From positions 1 to 64,000 of the forward strand of contig JACQYB010000005.1 in assembly GCA_016208415.1 (NCBI GenBank): DNA of 64,000 bases, written 5' to 3'. This document shows, piece after piece, positions 17,164-25,270 of this stretch. A program made the translations under genes and the position numbers. The notes beneath the pieces are model-generated. The model saw only the letters and a list, made by a program, of their open reading frames with translations, made no database searches and had not been told where the DNA came from. Each line of letters starts with the position of its first letter. The first letter of the stretch is position 1. This DNA is from Betaproteobacteria bacterium (lineage in GTDB: Bacteria; Pseudomonadota; Gammaproteobacteria; Burkholderiales; Rhodocyclaceae).

Positions 17164-17406
17164 ATGACCAAAGAAGTGCAAATGTCGATCAAGATGGAGG
17201 CGGAGCTACGCGACCAGTTCATGGCCGTGGCCGCCAACCGCCATCGTCCCGCCGCTCAGATCATCCGGGATCTGATGCGCCTTTACATCGCAGACAGCGA
17301 GACGCCCAACGCACTGACCGCCGAGACCATCCGCAAGGGCCGTCAAGGTGAAGACGTGTTCCACGCTTCCAGCCCGTCCGACCTGTTCAAGCAGTTGGGC
17401 ATCTAA
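17164..17406 (+). CDS. RelB/DinJ-like antitoxin without a partner
   Basis: 80 residues. The N-terminus MTKEVQMSIKMEAELRDQF is a ribbon-helix-helix DNA-binding region. The tail GEDVFHASSPSDLFKQLGI resembles the toxin-wrapping C-terminus of RelB/DinJ antitoxins. A RelE/YafQ-type toxin gene would normally follow within a few bases, but the next gene is on the other strand and no toxin-like frame is present. It may be a remnant or an orphan regulator. The start at 17164 has GAGTGAGG upstream. Confidence 0.75.
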   Translation: MTKEVQMSIKMEAELRDQFMAVAANRHRPAAQIIRDLMRLYIADSETPNALTAETIRKGRQGEDVFHASSPSDLFKQLGI

Positions 17407-17450
17407 GGGGGCATCGGCAACCACCTGCCGACGCACACCGCCGCGGGCAC

Positions 17451-18800
17451 TCAGGACTGCGCCCGTTTGGCCGGCTCGGCGATGTCGTGCTTGCGCAACT
17501 TCTCCCACAGGTTCTTGCGGCTGATGCCCAGCGCGTCGGCGGTTTCGCCCATGCGCCAGGCGTGGGTCGCCAGCACCTGTTCGATATAGCGCTTCTCGCA
17601 GGCATCGAGGTAGGCGATCAGCGTGTCGCCGGCGTCCCCAGGGCCAGGGACGGGCGCGGACGAGTCACCCAGCAGTGCTTCGGGGCCCAGTTGCGGACGC
17701 TCCGCCAGGATGCAGGCACGCTCGACGCAGTGCTTCAGTTCGCGGACGTTGCCCGGCCAGGGATGGGAGAGCAGGGTACGTTCCGCGGCGGCGGTGAAGG
17801 AAAACGGGGCGCCGCCCTTCTTTGCCGACTGCTCGGCGGCGAAACGCCGCGCCAGCCAGAGGATGTCCTCGCGCCGCTCGCGCAGGGGCGGAATGCGCAG
17901 GTGGATGACGTTGACGCGGTAGTAGAGGTCTTCGCGGAAACGGCCCGCCTCCACCAACTGGCGCAGGTCCTGATGGGTGGCGCACACGAGCCGCACTTCG
18001 ATGCGCACCGGCGCCTCACCGCCCACGCGCGTGATGGTGCGTTCCTGGATCGCGCGCAGCAGCTTCACCTGCATGGCGAGCGGCATGTCGCCCACTTCGT
18101 CCAGGAACAGGGTGCCGCCGTTGGCCTGCTCGAAGACCCCGCGGCGCTCCTTCGCCGCACCGGTGAAGGCCCCTTTTTCGAAACCGAACAGCTCTGACTC
18201 CAGCAGGGTTTCCGGAATCGCTCCGCAATTGACCGCCACGAATGGCCGGCGCGCGCCGCCCTCGTCGAGCTCGTGCAGGCGCCGCGCCACCTGCTCCTTG
18301 CCGACGCCGGATTCGCCGGTGATGAGCACGGTGCCGTCGGACGCCGCCAGCCGCCCCAGCATGCCCTCGACACGCCGTATCCCGGCGGACACGCCCAGTA
18401 CGAAGCCGCCGGGAAGCGCCGGTTCGAGAGGGGCGGCCAGTTCGCGGATGCGCTGCACCAGCGCATCCACGTCCAGCGGCTTGGCCAGATAGTCGGCCGC
18501 GCCCAGCTTGAGCAGGCGCACCGCCTGATCGAGGGCACCGTAACCGGTCATGAACAGAAAGGGCGGAGCCTTGGCCTGGGTGCGGCGCACCTGTACGAAC
18601 ACGTCTTCGCCGCTCATGTCCGGCAGGCGGATGTCGCTCACCACCACCGCGTAGCGGCGGCGATGCAGCGCAGTCAGGGCGTCCTTGCCACGCTTGTGCC
18701 AATCGTGGTCGAAGCCCTCCATGTCGAAGCGCTCGCCCAGGGCCTCGCCCATCAGTTCGTCGTCCTCGATCAGGCAGATGCGCAGGGAGTCGGTGCCCAT
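17451..18800 (-). CDS. Sigma-54-dependent response regulator (NtrC family)
   Basis: 449 residues. The receiver domain at 1-125 has the acidic pair EDD near residue 11 and phospho-acceptor Asp in VVVSDIRLPD. The AAA+ domain at about 140-370 has Walker A GESGVGKE, the sigma-54 contact loop GAFTGA and Walker B GGTLFLDEVGDMP. A Fis-type helix-turn-helix at the C-terminus contains ADALGISRKNLWEKLRKH. Together with the kinase and the PhnD-like gene upstream it forms a three-gene sensor module. The divergent respiratory operon has a sigma-54 promoter match and palindromes in front of it, so it is the likely activator of that operon. Confidence 0.92.
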   Translation of the reverse strand: MGTDSLRICLIEDDELMGEALGERFDMEGFDHDWHKRGKDALTALHRRRYAVVVSDIRLPDMSGEDVFVQVRRTQAKAPPFLFMTGYGALDQAVRLLKLGAADYLAKPLDVDALVQRIRELAAPLEPALPGGFVLGVSAGIRRVEGMLGRLAASDGTVLITGESGVGKEQVARRLHELDEGGARRPFVAVNCGAIPETLLESELFGFEKGAFTGAAKERRGVFEQANGGTLFLDEVGDMPLAMQVKLLRAIQERTITRVGGEAPVRIEVRLVCATHQDLRQLVEAGRFREDLYYRVNVIHLRIPPLRERREDILWLARRFAAEQSAKKGGAPFSFTAAAERTLLSHPWPGNVRELKHCVERACILAERPQLGPEALLGDSSAPVPGPGDAGDTLIAYLDACEKRYIEQVLATHAWRMGETADALGISRKNLWEKLRKHDIAEPAKRAQS

Positions 18801-20248
18801 GAGGCCTCTCCGGTGGGAAGTGAAACCGAAAAACGGGTGAGTCCGTCCCGGCTCTCGACGGTGATCTGGCCGCGCAGTTGCGACACGATCTGGTAGGTGA
18901 CCCACAGCCCCAGGCCGTGTCCCGCCTCGTTGCCGCTGACGAAGGGTTCGAACAGATGCGTCATCATCTCCGGCGGGATGGGACGGCCGCCGTTCTCCGT
19001 TTCGATCGCCAGGCGGTGGTCTGCATGGCGCACGGCACAGCGCACCGTGCCCGAGTCCTCGCAGGCCTGCACCGCGTTGAGGAGCAGATTCATCACGACC
19101 TGGCGCACCAGGGTCGCCGGCAACGCCACCGGGGCCTCGATGTCGCTCTCCACCTCGATGGCCACCGAGCGCTTGTGCGCCTCCCCTGACAGGAGCATCT
19201 GCACGTCCTTCAGGTCCTGGGGCGCGAGGTCGCGGCTCTTCACCCCGGCCTCCACCAGCATGGCGCTCACCGTATCCCGGATCTGCGACAGGCCGCGCTC
19301 GATCATCGCCACGGTCTTCAGGGCACGCTCGTCGTGTCCGCCTCGGCGCTTGAAGTTGTCCAGCGCGACCAGCATGCCGCCGAGCGGGTTGTTGATCTCG
19401 TGGGCAAGGCCCGCCGAGAGCCGGCCGATGGCGGCCAGCCGCTCGGAGCGGATCACCTCCTGCTCCAGGAGCTGCTTTTCCTGCAGGGCCTTCACCATCA
19501 CGCCGAAGGCCTCGAACAGCTCTCCCAACTCGTCCTTGAAGGCATAGGTGCCGGGGGGTGGCTCGCGCAGCGCTCCACGGGCCACGTCGCCCGTGCTGCG
19601 GGCCAGCTTGGCCAGCGGCACCGCCGTGCGCTGCCCCCAGTACCAGTTGATGGGCAGCAGCACCGCGAGCACCACCAGGCCAATCTGCGCGCTGCGCCAG
19701 GCCACGCTGCGAAAGCGCGGCAGAAAGACATCCTTGGAATGGACGATGACCAGGGTACCCAGACGCGCGCCCTCCTCCGCGATCGGCACTGCGACGTAGA
19801 TGCGCTGCGGCCCGGAGAAATCGAGAATGGGCGCATCCACTTCCGGCCGCGCCCGGATCAGTTCCGCAAGACGGTCGTAATCGTCTCCCAGCCGGTGCAG
19901 TTCGGCCAGCATGGGCGCGGCCTTCGGGTGGCTGGACACGAATACCTGCTGGTTGCGGTCCAGGGCCAGGATCATTTCGGGCTGGATCAGCTTGCTGCCG
20001 GATTCCTCATGCAGCGGCGCCTTGACGATGGCAAAGGCCTGCCACACCTCCTCCTGCAGCATGGCCGGGAAGAGGGTCTTGACCAGGGTGCGGCCGAGAC
20101 TGGCCGAACTGCTCACCACATCGCTCTGAAGATCCTCGTAGGACTGAACGATCAAGGTGCTGGAAACGGCCAGGGTCGCGGTAATGATGAGCAGGCTGCC
20201 CCACAGGGGGATCTTGTAGCGGAAGCTGAGGTTGAACAGCGCGTTCAT
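18770..20248 (-). CDS. Membrane sensor histidine kinase
   Basis: 492 residues. The first membrane segment is at about 15-35, an extracytoplasmic domain of about 150 residues follows, and the second segment is near 190 (IGLVVLAVLLPINWY). Then come a HAMP-like linker, the H-box GLAHEINNPLGGM near 290, the N-box NLLLNAVQAC and G-boxes (GHGLGLWVTY). It overlaps the response regulator gene by 31 bp. Its small sensor domain and the linked periplasmic binding protein suggest that the signal is delivered by that protein. Confidence 0.9.
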   Translation of the reverse strand: MNALFNLSFRYKIPLWGSLLIITATLAVSSTLIVQSYEDLQSDVVSSSASLGRTLVKTLFPAMLQEEVWQAFAIVKAPLHEESGSKLIQPEMILALDRNQQVFVSSHPKAAPMLAELHRLGDDYDRLAELIRARPEVDAPILDFSGPQRIYVAVPIAEEGARLGTLVIVHSKDVFLPRFRSVAWRSAQIGLVVLAVLLPINWYWGQRTAVPLAKLARSTGDVARGALREPPPGTYAFKDELGELFEAFGVMVKALQEKQLLEQEVIRSERLAAIGRLSAGLAHEINNPLGGMLVALDNFKRRGGHDERALKTVAMIERGLSQIRDTVSAMLVEAGVKSRDLAPQDLKDVQMLLSGEAHKRSVAIEVESDIEAPVALPATLVRQVVMNLLLNAVQACEDSGTVRCAVRHADHRLAIETENGGRPIPPEMMTHLFEPFVSGNEAGHGLGLWVTYQIVSQLRGQITVESRDGLTRFSVSLPTGEASWAPTPCASA

Positions 20249-20250
20249 AC

Positions 20251-20322
20251 CGCCGCCGGGCCGTCCCAAGTCGGTATGCGCCCCCCTTGGGGGGGCAGCG
20301 AACGAATGTGAGCGTGGGGGGC
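20251..20322 (-). repeat. Dispersed GC-rich repeat, copy 3 (reverse orientation)
   Basis: Read on the minus strand: GCCCCCCACGCTCACATTCG, then a C7-AA-G6 hairpin, then GACTTGGGACGGCCCGGCGG. It fills almost the whole gap between the PhnD-like gene and the kinase gene, so it is transcribed within that operon. Confidence 0.8.
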
Positions 20323-20324
20323 TC

Positions 20325-21182
20325 TCATTTCTCGCCGACAGCCCGCATGACGCGCTCCACGCGCTCGAAAAGCTGCGTATTGCCGATCATGAAACCGTCC
20401 AGGTTCAGATCCTTGAGCAGTGCCCGGCCGTCGGCGTCCGTCGTCATGTCCAGCAGCAGCCTCTGCATGGCGTGGAAGTCCTCGTCGCTGACCGACATCT
20501 GCGCCACGAAGGGCGCGAAGCCGTATTCCTGGGACTTCGCCACGACGCGCGTGGCAGCGATCAGCTCGGGCTTGCCGATGGACAGGGTGTCCCAGACATG
20601 GCTGCTGACCGCGCCGCCATCGGCCAGGCCATTCGCCACGGCCTCCAGCACCCGCCGGTGGGACCAGGCGAAAAAGCTCTTGCGAAAAAAGTACGCCGGG
20701 TTTTCCCCCATCTGCTGCAACTCGTAGCGGGGCGTGAGATAGCCGGTGTTGGAATAGGGATCGGTGTAGGCGAACACCTTGCCCTTCAGTTGCGCCAGCG
20801 AAGTGGTGGTGGTGTCGGTGGCCGGCACGATGAGGTACGAGCGGTAATAGGGACGACCCTTGTGGATCGGCACCGCCACCAGCTTCACCTGCTTCTTGAA
20901 ATAGACGTAGGGGTAGTCACAGACCCAGGCGAAGTCCAGCTTCTTCAGGCGCAGCAGGTCCATGGTCTCGATGTAGCGGTCGCGCCGCACGAACTCCACG
21001 CGCCGCCCCAGCTTGCGTTCCATGTACAGGCGCCATTGCTCCAGCGGCTGATACTGGTCATGCGGGAAAGTGGGCGTGAGGCCGACGCGCAGCGGCCCGT
21101 TGGCGGTTTCCGCGCCGAGGCTGGTGCCGGAAACCAGGGCCAGCAGCGCCAGCAGAAGTAGTGCTCGTATCAACTCTTTCAC
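20325..21182 (-). CDS. PhnD-like periplasmic binding protein, sensor component
   Basis: 285 residues with a signal peptide (LIRALLLLALLALVSGTSLGA). The mature part shows the phosphate/phosphonate-binding fold: LRVGLTPTFPHDQYQPLEQW, FAWVCDYPYVYFKK and KGKVFAYTDPYSNTGYLTPRYEL. Such proteins, free or fused to the kinase, serve as ligand sensors: TtrS has a PhnD-like input, and the ArxX-ArxS-ArxR arsenite-oxidase regulators use the same gene trio. No ABC transporter genes are present, which supports a sensing role. The ligand could be an oxyanion such as tetrathionate, thiosulfate, arsenite or selenate; the sequence does not decide. Confidence 0.88.
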   Translation of the reverse strand: MKELIRALLLLALLALVSGTSLGAETANGPLRVGLTPTFPHDQYQPLEQWRLYMERKLGRRVEFVRRDRYIETMDLLRLKKLDFAWVCDYPYVYFKKQVKLVAVPIHKGRPYYRSYLIVPATDTTTTSLAQLKGKVFAYTDPYSNTGYLTPRYELQQMGENPAYFFRKSFFAWSHRRVLEAVANGLADGGAVSSHVWDTLSIGKPELIAATRVVAKSQEYGFAPFVAQMSVSDEDFHAMQRLLLDMTTDADGRALLKDLNLDGFMIGNTQLFERVERVMRAVGEK

Positions 21183-21193
21183 GGGGCCACCCT

Positions 21194-21209
21194 GTTACGG
21201 AACGGTGAC
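21194..21209. promoter_or_regulatory. Regulator binding site 1 (distal palindrome)
   Basis: GTTACGGAACGGTGAC matches the inferred palindrome GTTACCGnnCGGTAAC at 12 of the 14 defined positions. It lies about 165 bp upstream of the -24 element, between the divergent sensor and respiratory operons. Confidence 0.5.
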
Positions 21210-21236
21210 GCGATCGACGCGTTGTCGCTGGATTCG

Positions 21237-21252
21237 ATTACCGAACGGTAAC
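21237..21252. promoter_or_regulatory. Regulator binding site 2 (best palindrome)
   Basis: ATTACCGAACGGTAAC is the closest copy of the shared palindrome, with perfect 6-bp arms TTACCG and CGGTAA. It is 43 bp from site 1 and about 120 bp upstream of the sigma-54 promoter, the usual range for NtrC-family enhancer sites. Confidence 0.6.
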
Positions 21253-21371
21253 CTCCAGAGGAGTTTCCATCAACCGGCTGCCCATCGCGTGCTGCCGAGG
21301 CCGATGGCTGCGCTTGCCGATCAAGACAATTCAATTTGATATTCAAGATGTTGCACTCCTGACCGGCTTGC

Positions 21372-21387
21372 TGGCCCGAACTATGCA
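21372..21387 (+). promoter_or_regulatory. Sigma-54 (-24/-12) promoter of the respiratory island
   Basis: TGGCCCGAACTATGCA matches TGGCACGNNNNTTGCW at 10 of 12 defined positions with exact GG-N10-GC spacing. Transcription would start at about 21398, leaving a leader of about 300 nt before the ATG at 21703. The adjacent sigma-54 response regulator supports the call. Confidence 0.6.
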
Positions 21388-21614
21388 GGGGATCGGGGGA
21401 AGTTACGAAACATCGCGCCGTGACCATCTATCGACTCTGGATGCAAACAACGTGCCCGTTCCTGAAGGTATTTGCAAGAAAGCGTTGCCGGGCCTCGGCC
21501 GGCGGGCATCCATGGGGCAGGACCCGATGCGGGTCCAGCGTCCGGCACGGCCAGGGGCCCGCGGTGCGCGGGTCGATGGCGGGTCCGCCGCAACGCCGGG
21601 CCATCGTGGGCAAC

Positions 21615-21630
21615 ATTACCTGGCGGTAAC
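21615..21630. promoter_or_regulatory. Regulator binding site 3 (in the leader)
   Basis: ATTACCTGGCGGTAAC has the same outer arms as sites 1 and 2. It lies downstream of the predicted start of transcription, so it might modulate expression or be a second enhancer site. Confidence 0.4.
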
Positions 21631-21702
21631 ACGATCCGAACCGTCTCGCCCTGGCCAAGGACGGGACAGTGGGGCGGTACAACTTCTCGGGAGGACCATC
21701 GT

Positions 21703-24627
21703 ATGAATCTGCTGGAAAACCACCTCACCCGGCGCGACTTCCTCAAAGTCTCCGGGAGCGTCGCGGTGATGACGCAAATCCAGCCGGCGAGCGCCCAGGA
21801 ATGGCTGGCGCAGGTCGGCAAGAGCGGGTCGAAGCCCGACATGGTCGGAGCCGACGCCAAGCTCGTGCGCAGCGTCTGCCTGATGTGCCATAGCGGCTGC
21901 GGCATCCAGGGCACCATCGTGAATGGCGAGCTGGTCAAGATCGACGGCAATCCCTATCACCCGAACACCTACGACTATGTGGCCAAGGGCGACATCGTCG
22001 AGGAGAGCGATCTCGACGGCGGACTCGGCGGCAAGGACGTGGGCACGCTCTGCGCCAAGGGGCAGGCGGGCATCTACGCCCTCTACAGCCCGGCGCGCCT
22101 CAAGCATCCGCTCAAGCGCGTCGGGCCGCGCGGCTCGGGCAAGTGGAAGACCATCACCTGGGACCAGGCCTTCGCCGAAATCTGCGATGGCGGCATGCTC
22201 TTCAAGGACGTGCCCGGCGAGGAGGCCCGCATGGTCGAGGGTCTCAAGTCCATTCTCAACAACGAAAAGCCCATCGGTCCGGAGGATTCGGACTTCATGG
22301 ACGAGGCGCCGCCGGAAGGCTGGGGGCCGAAGCTGAATCAGTTCGTCTGGGCGCACGGGCGCAACGAGCAATCGCCGCTGACCCCGCGCTTCGTCAAGGA
22401 GGCGTGCGGTTCGCAAAACATGCTCAACCATTGCGACCGCTGCGCCGGCACCTTCTACAACGTGGTCGAGCACGTGATGAACGTGCCGCCCTACGAGATC
22501 GGCGCCTACGCCGATTACGAGTACTGCACGCTGCTCATCAGCGTCGGCTCCAACATCACCCACGCCGATTATCCCGGCCAGACCCGTGCGCGCTACCTGC
22601 AGAAGCTCGCCAAGCGCACCGGCCCCGACGCCAAGGAATTCAGGCACATCATCGTCGATCCCTGGCTCTCCCCCGCCGCAGCGAAGGCGCTGCAATCCGG
22701 CAAGGGCGAGTGGGTTCCGCTCAAGCCGTCCACCGACGCGTTCTTCCTGCTCGGCATGCTGCGCTGGATGATCGACAACAAGGCCTACAAGGCCGACTAC
22801 CTCGCGCTGCCCAACGAACAGGCGGCGAAAAAGACCGGGCGGCGCAACTGGACCGACATGACCTACCTCGTCAGGACCCAGGAGCCAAAGCTCTATCTCT
22901 CCGGCAAGGACGCCGGGCTGGGCCAGTCGGATTACGTCGTGCTGGTGGGCGGCAAGCCGACCCTGTTCCACGAAGTCGATGGGCCGGCGGAACTGGATGC
23001 CGAGGTCGAAATCAAGGGCGCGAAGTACAAGACGGTGTTCCGCATGCTGCGCGAGCGCGCCCAGGAGAAGAGCATCGAGGAATGCGAGAAGGAATGCGAC
23101 ATCCCGCCGGGGACTATCGCGCAACTGGCGAAGGCGTTCTCCGCTGCCCGGCGCCCGGTCATCGAGATGTTCCGCGGCCCGATCCAGCAGTCCAACGGCT
23201 GGTGGAACGGCCAGGCGCTCATCACGCTGAACATGATGGTCGACAACATCGACCGCAAGGGCGGCTACATCCCCGGCCACAAGGCCTACGGCGGTTCCGT
23301 CGGCGGAGCCAAGCGCACGGCGAAGGGTGTCGCCATTGATCGCCACAAGGCCAAGTACCAGGGCAAGAAGGCGACCTCAAGCCGTCCCTTCTATCCCCTG
23401 GCCATCCGCACGGTGACCAGCGAGTTCTTTTCGTCGGTGCGCAAAGGCTATCCGTATCGCATCAAGGCCTACCTCAACTACTACAACGATCCGGCCTATA
23501 CGCAGCCGCTCAACTGGCCGGTGGTCGAGGCGCTGCTCGACACCAAGGCCATGCCGCTCACCTTCAGCATCGACGCCTACATGGGCGAGACCAGCCTGCT
23601 GTGCGACTACGTGCTGCCGGACACCGAGTATCTGGAGCGCTTCGGCGGTTTCAAGACCTATCCGCCAGTCAAGACGCAGGTGCAGGCGCTGCGCCAGCCG
23701 ATGGTGGGCACGATCGATCCGAAGACGAAGGCCTACCGCGGCATCCATCCGGACGTGCAGACGGCCGACGACACCCTGATCCAGATCGCCATGCGCTGCG
23801 GCCTGCCCGGCTTCGGCAAGGATGGCGGCGGGCCGGGCAAGGATCTCTTCAACTCCTGGCAGTTCTGGAACGAGTTCTACAAGAACGGCGACTTCAAGGG
23901 CGAGCCGGGGCTGGATCCGGACAGCCGCCTGGTCAAGCTCGGCGGCAAGTTCGAGAACCCGGGCAAGCAGTATGACGGCGACTACACGCGCTTCCCTGGC
24001 GGGCGACAGGTACGCGGGCTGATGGCCTACGCCGCGAACGTGGCGGCCAACAAGAACAGCATGACCGGCAAGTACTTCGACGGCCTGCCGCAGTACCGCT
24101 TCATCATCGACTGCACGGAAAAGGAGATCGATCCGGCAGTGTGGAAGGAGTATCCGTTCCAGCTCCACACCCACAAGGACGCCTGGCACACCCAGACGCG
24201 CACCATGAACAACATGTGGCTGGCGTCGATCAAGCCGCAGAACTTCGCCGAGGTCAATCCGGCGGACGCGCAAAAACTGGGCGTGATCTCCGGCGACTGG
24301 GTGAAGGTCAAGTCGCCCTCCAGCAAGCACATCCCCTTCGTCGAGGTCTCCATCGGCGACGGCTGGTACAAGATGCAGGTGCGCGTCACCAGCCGCATCC
24401 GCCCGGGGGTGTTCTCGGTGAGCAATTCCTACGGGCGCTGGGGGGCCGGTGGCAAGGCCTGGGCGGCGGACGGCAAGCCCCAGTTCTACGACAAGCGCAT
24501 CGGCGCGGGCTTCAGCGTCAATCCGCTCTACATGGCCGACCCGGTTCTGGGCGACCGCATCCTGATCGATCCGGTGGCGGGCGGCACCCAGAGCTACGGG
24601 ACACCGCTGCGCGTGGAAAAACTCTGA
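21703..24627 (+). CDS. Tat-exported molybdopterin oxidoreductase, TtrA-type catalytic subunit
   Basis: 974 residues. A twin-arginine signal (TRRDFLKVSG at about 9-18) is followed by the [4Fe-4S] motif CLMCHSGC near 65 with its last Cys in LCAKGQAG. Bis-MGD-binding domains fill the rest, including HTHKDAWHTQTRTMNN near 820. The length and the extra insertion between the third and fourth cluster Cys resemble tetrathionate reductase TtrA and related selenate/arsenate-type enzymes, not SoeA or NarG. The likely Mo ligand is a Cys in the NHCDRCAG segment, by analogy only. It is followed by an Fe-S subunit but no NrfD-type membrane anchor, so electron exchange must use other carriers. Direction (reductase or dehydrogenase) and substrate are open. 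Start chosen at the ATG before the Tat signal, with GGGAGGA upstream. Confidence 0.88.
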   Translation: MNLLENHLTRRDFLKVSGSVAVMTQIQPASAQEWLAQVGKSGSKPDMVGADAKLVRSVCLMCHSGCGIQGTIVNGELVKIDGNPYHPNTYDYVAKGDIVEESDLDGGLGGKDVGTLCAKGQAGIYALYSPARLKHPLKRVGPRGSGKWKTITWDQAFAEICDGGMLFKDVPGEEARMVEGLKSILNNEKPIGPEDSDFMDEAPPEGWGPKLNQFVWAHGRNEQSPLTPRFVKEACGSQNMLNHCDRCAGTFYNVVEHVMNVPPYEIGAYADYEYCTLLISVGSNITHADYPGQTRARYLQKLAKRTGPDAKEFRHIIVDPWLSPAAAKALQSGKGEWVPLKPSTDAFFLLGMLRWMIDNKAYKADYLALPNEQAAKKTGRRNWTDMTYLVRTQEPKLYLSGKDAGLGQSDYVVLVGGKPTLFHEVDGPAELDAEVEIKGAKYKTVFRMLRERAQEKSIEECEKECDIPPGTIAQLAKAFSAARRPVIEMFRGPIQQSNGWWNGQALITLNMMVDNIDRKGGYIPGHKAYGGSVGGAKRTAKGVAIDRHKAKYQGKKATSSRPFYPLAIRTVTSEFFSSVRKGYPYRIKAYLNYYNDPAYTQPLNWPVVEALLDTKAMPLTFSIDAYMGETSLLCDYVLPDTEYLERFGGFKTYPPVKTQVQALRQPMVGTIDPKTKAYRGIHPDVQTADDTLIQIAMRCGLPGFGKDGGGPGKDLFNSWQFWNEFYKNGDFKGEPGLDPDSRLVKLGGKFENPGKQYDGDYTRFPGGRQVRGLMAYAANVAANKNSMTGKYFDGLPQYRFIIDCTEKEIDPAVWKEYPFQLHTHKDAWHTQTRTMNNMWLASIKPQNFAEVNPADAQKLGVISGDWVKVKSPSSKHIPFVEVSIGDGWYKMQVRVTSRIRPGVFSVSNSYGRWGAGGKAWAADGKPQFYDKRIGAGFSVNPLYMADPVLGDRILIDPVAGGTQSYGTPLRVEKL

Positions 24628-24637
24628 GGAGACCGCC

Positions 24638-25258
24638 ATGGCCGAATACAACCCCGTACTCCCCCGCGAAGCCGTCGATCGCTCCTTCGCCAAGCAGGGC
24701 CCGAAGCAATACACGCTCTGGGTCGACCTCGAGCACTGCATCGGCTGCAACGCCTGCACCATCGCCTGCAAGGCCGAGAACAACACGCCGGTCGGCGTGG
24801 ACTACAACCGCGTCATCGAGATCGAGGAAGGCGATTTCCGCGACGCACGGAAGAAGCCGGAGGTGAGCGTGACCTTCGTGCCCATGCCCTGCATGCACTG
24901 CGGCCGGCCGGCCTGCCAGGCGGCCTGTCCGGTGGGGGCCATCACCAAGCGCAAGGAAGACGGCATCGTCCTCATCAACAAGGACAAGTGCATCGGCTGT
25001 CGCTACTGCGCCTGGGCCTGCCCCTACGGCGCGCCCCAGTTCAACGCCGAGGCGAAGGTGATGGAGAAATGCACGCTCTGCGTCCATCGCGTCGAGAAGG
25101 GGCAGCAGCCGGCGTGCGTCACCACCTGCCCGGCCAAGGTGAGGTTCTTCGGCGAGCTGAACGAGCTGACCCCGCTCATCCGGGAGAAGCGCGCCCGCAG
25201 CGTGAACATCGCCGTGATCGGGGCCGACACCAAGCCCAGCGTGCAGTACACCAAGTAG
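24638..25258 (+). CDS. Four-cluster [4Fe-4S] subunit of the TtrA-like enzyme
   Basis: 206 residues. Four ferredoxin-type Cys groups are visible: CIGCNACTIAC, CMHCGRPACQAAC, CIGCRYCAWAC and CTLC with CVTTC. This is the standard DmsB/TtrB/PsrB layout that wires the Mo site to the next carrier. It has no signal peptide and is probably exported with the Tat-bearing partner. It begins 10 bp after the catalytic subunit with GGAG as ribosome site. Confidence 0.92.
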   Translation: MAEYNPVLPREAVDRSFAKQGPKQYTLWVDLEHCIGCNACTIACKAENNTPVGVDYNRVIEIEEGDFRDARKKPEVSVTFVPMPCMHCGRPACQAACPVGAITKRKEDGIVLINKDKCIGCRYCAWACPYGAPQFNAEAKVMEKCTLCVHRVEKGQQPACVTTCPAKVRFFGELNELTPLIREKRARSVNIAVIGADTKPSVQYTK

Positions 25259-25270
25259 CGGAGCGGGAGC

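Noticed and set aside
21314-21706. A 130-codon open frame before the TtrA-like gene
   Set aside because: It covers the sigma-54 promoter and a palindrome, has no motif, and its end has the composition of untranslated leader.
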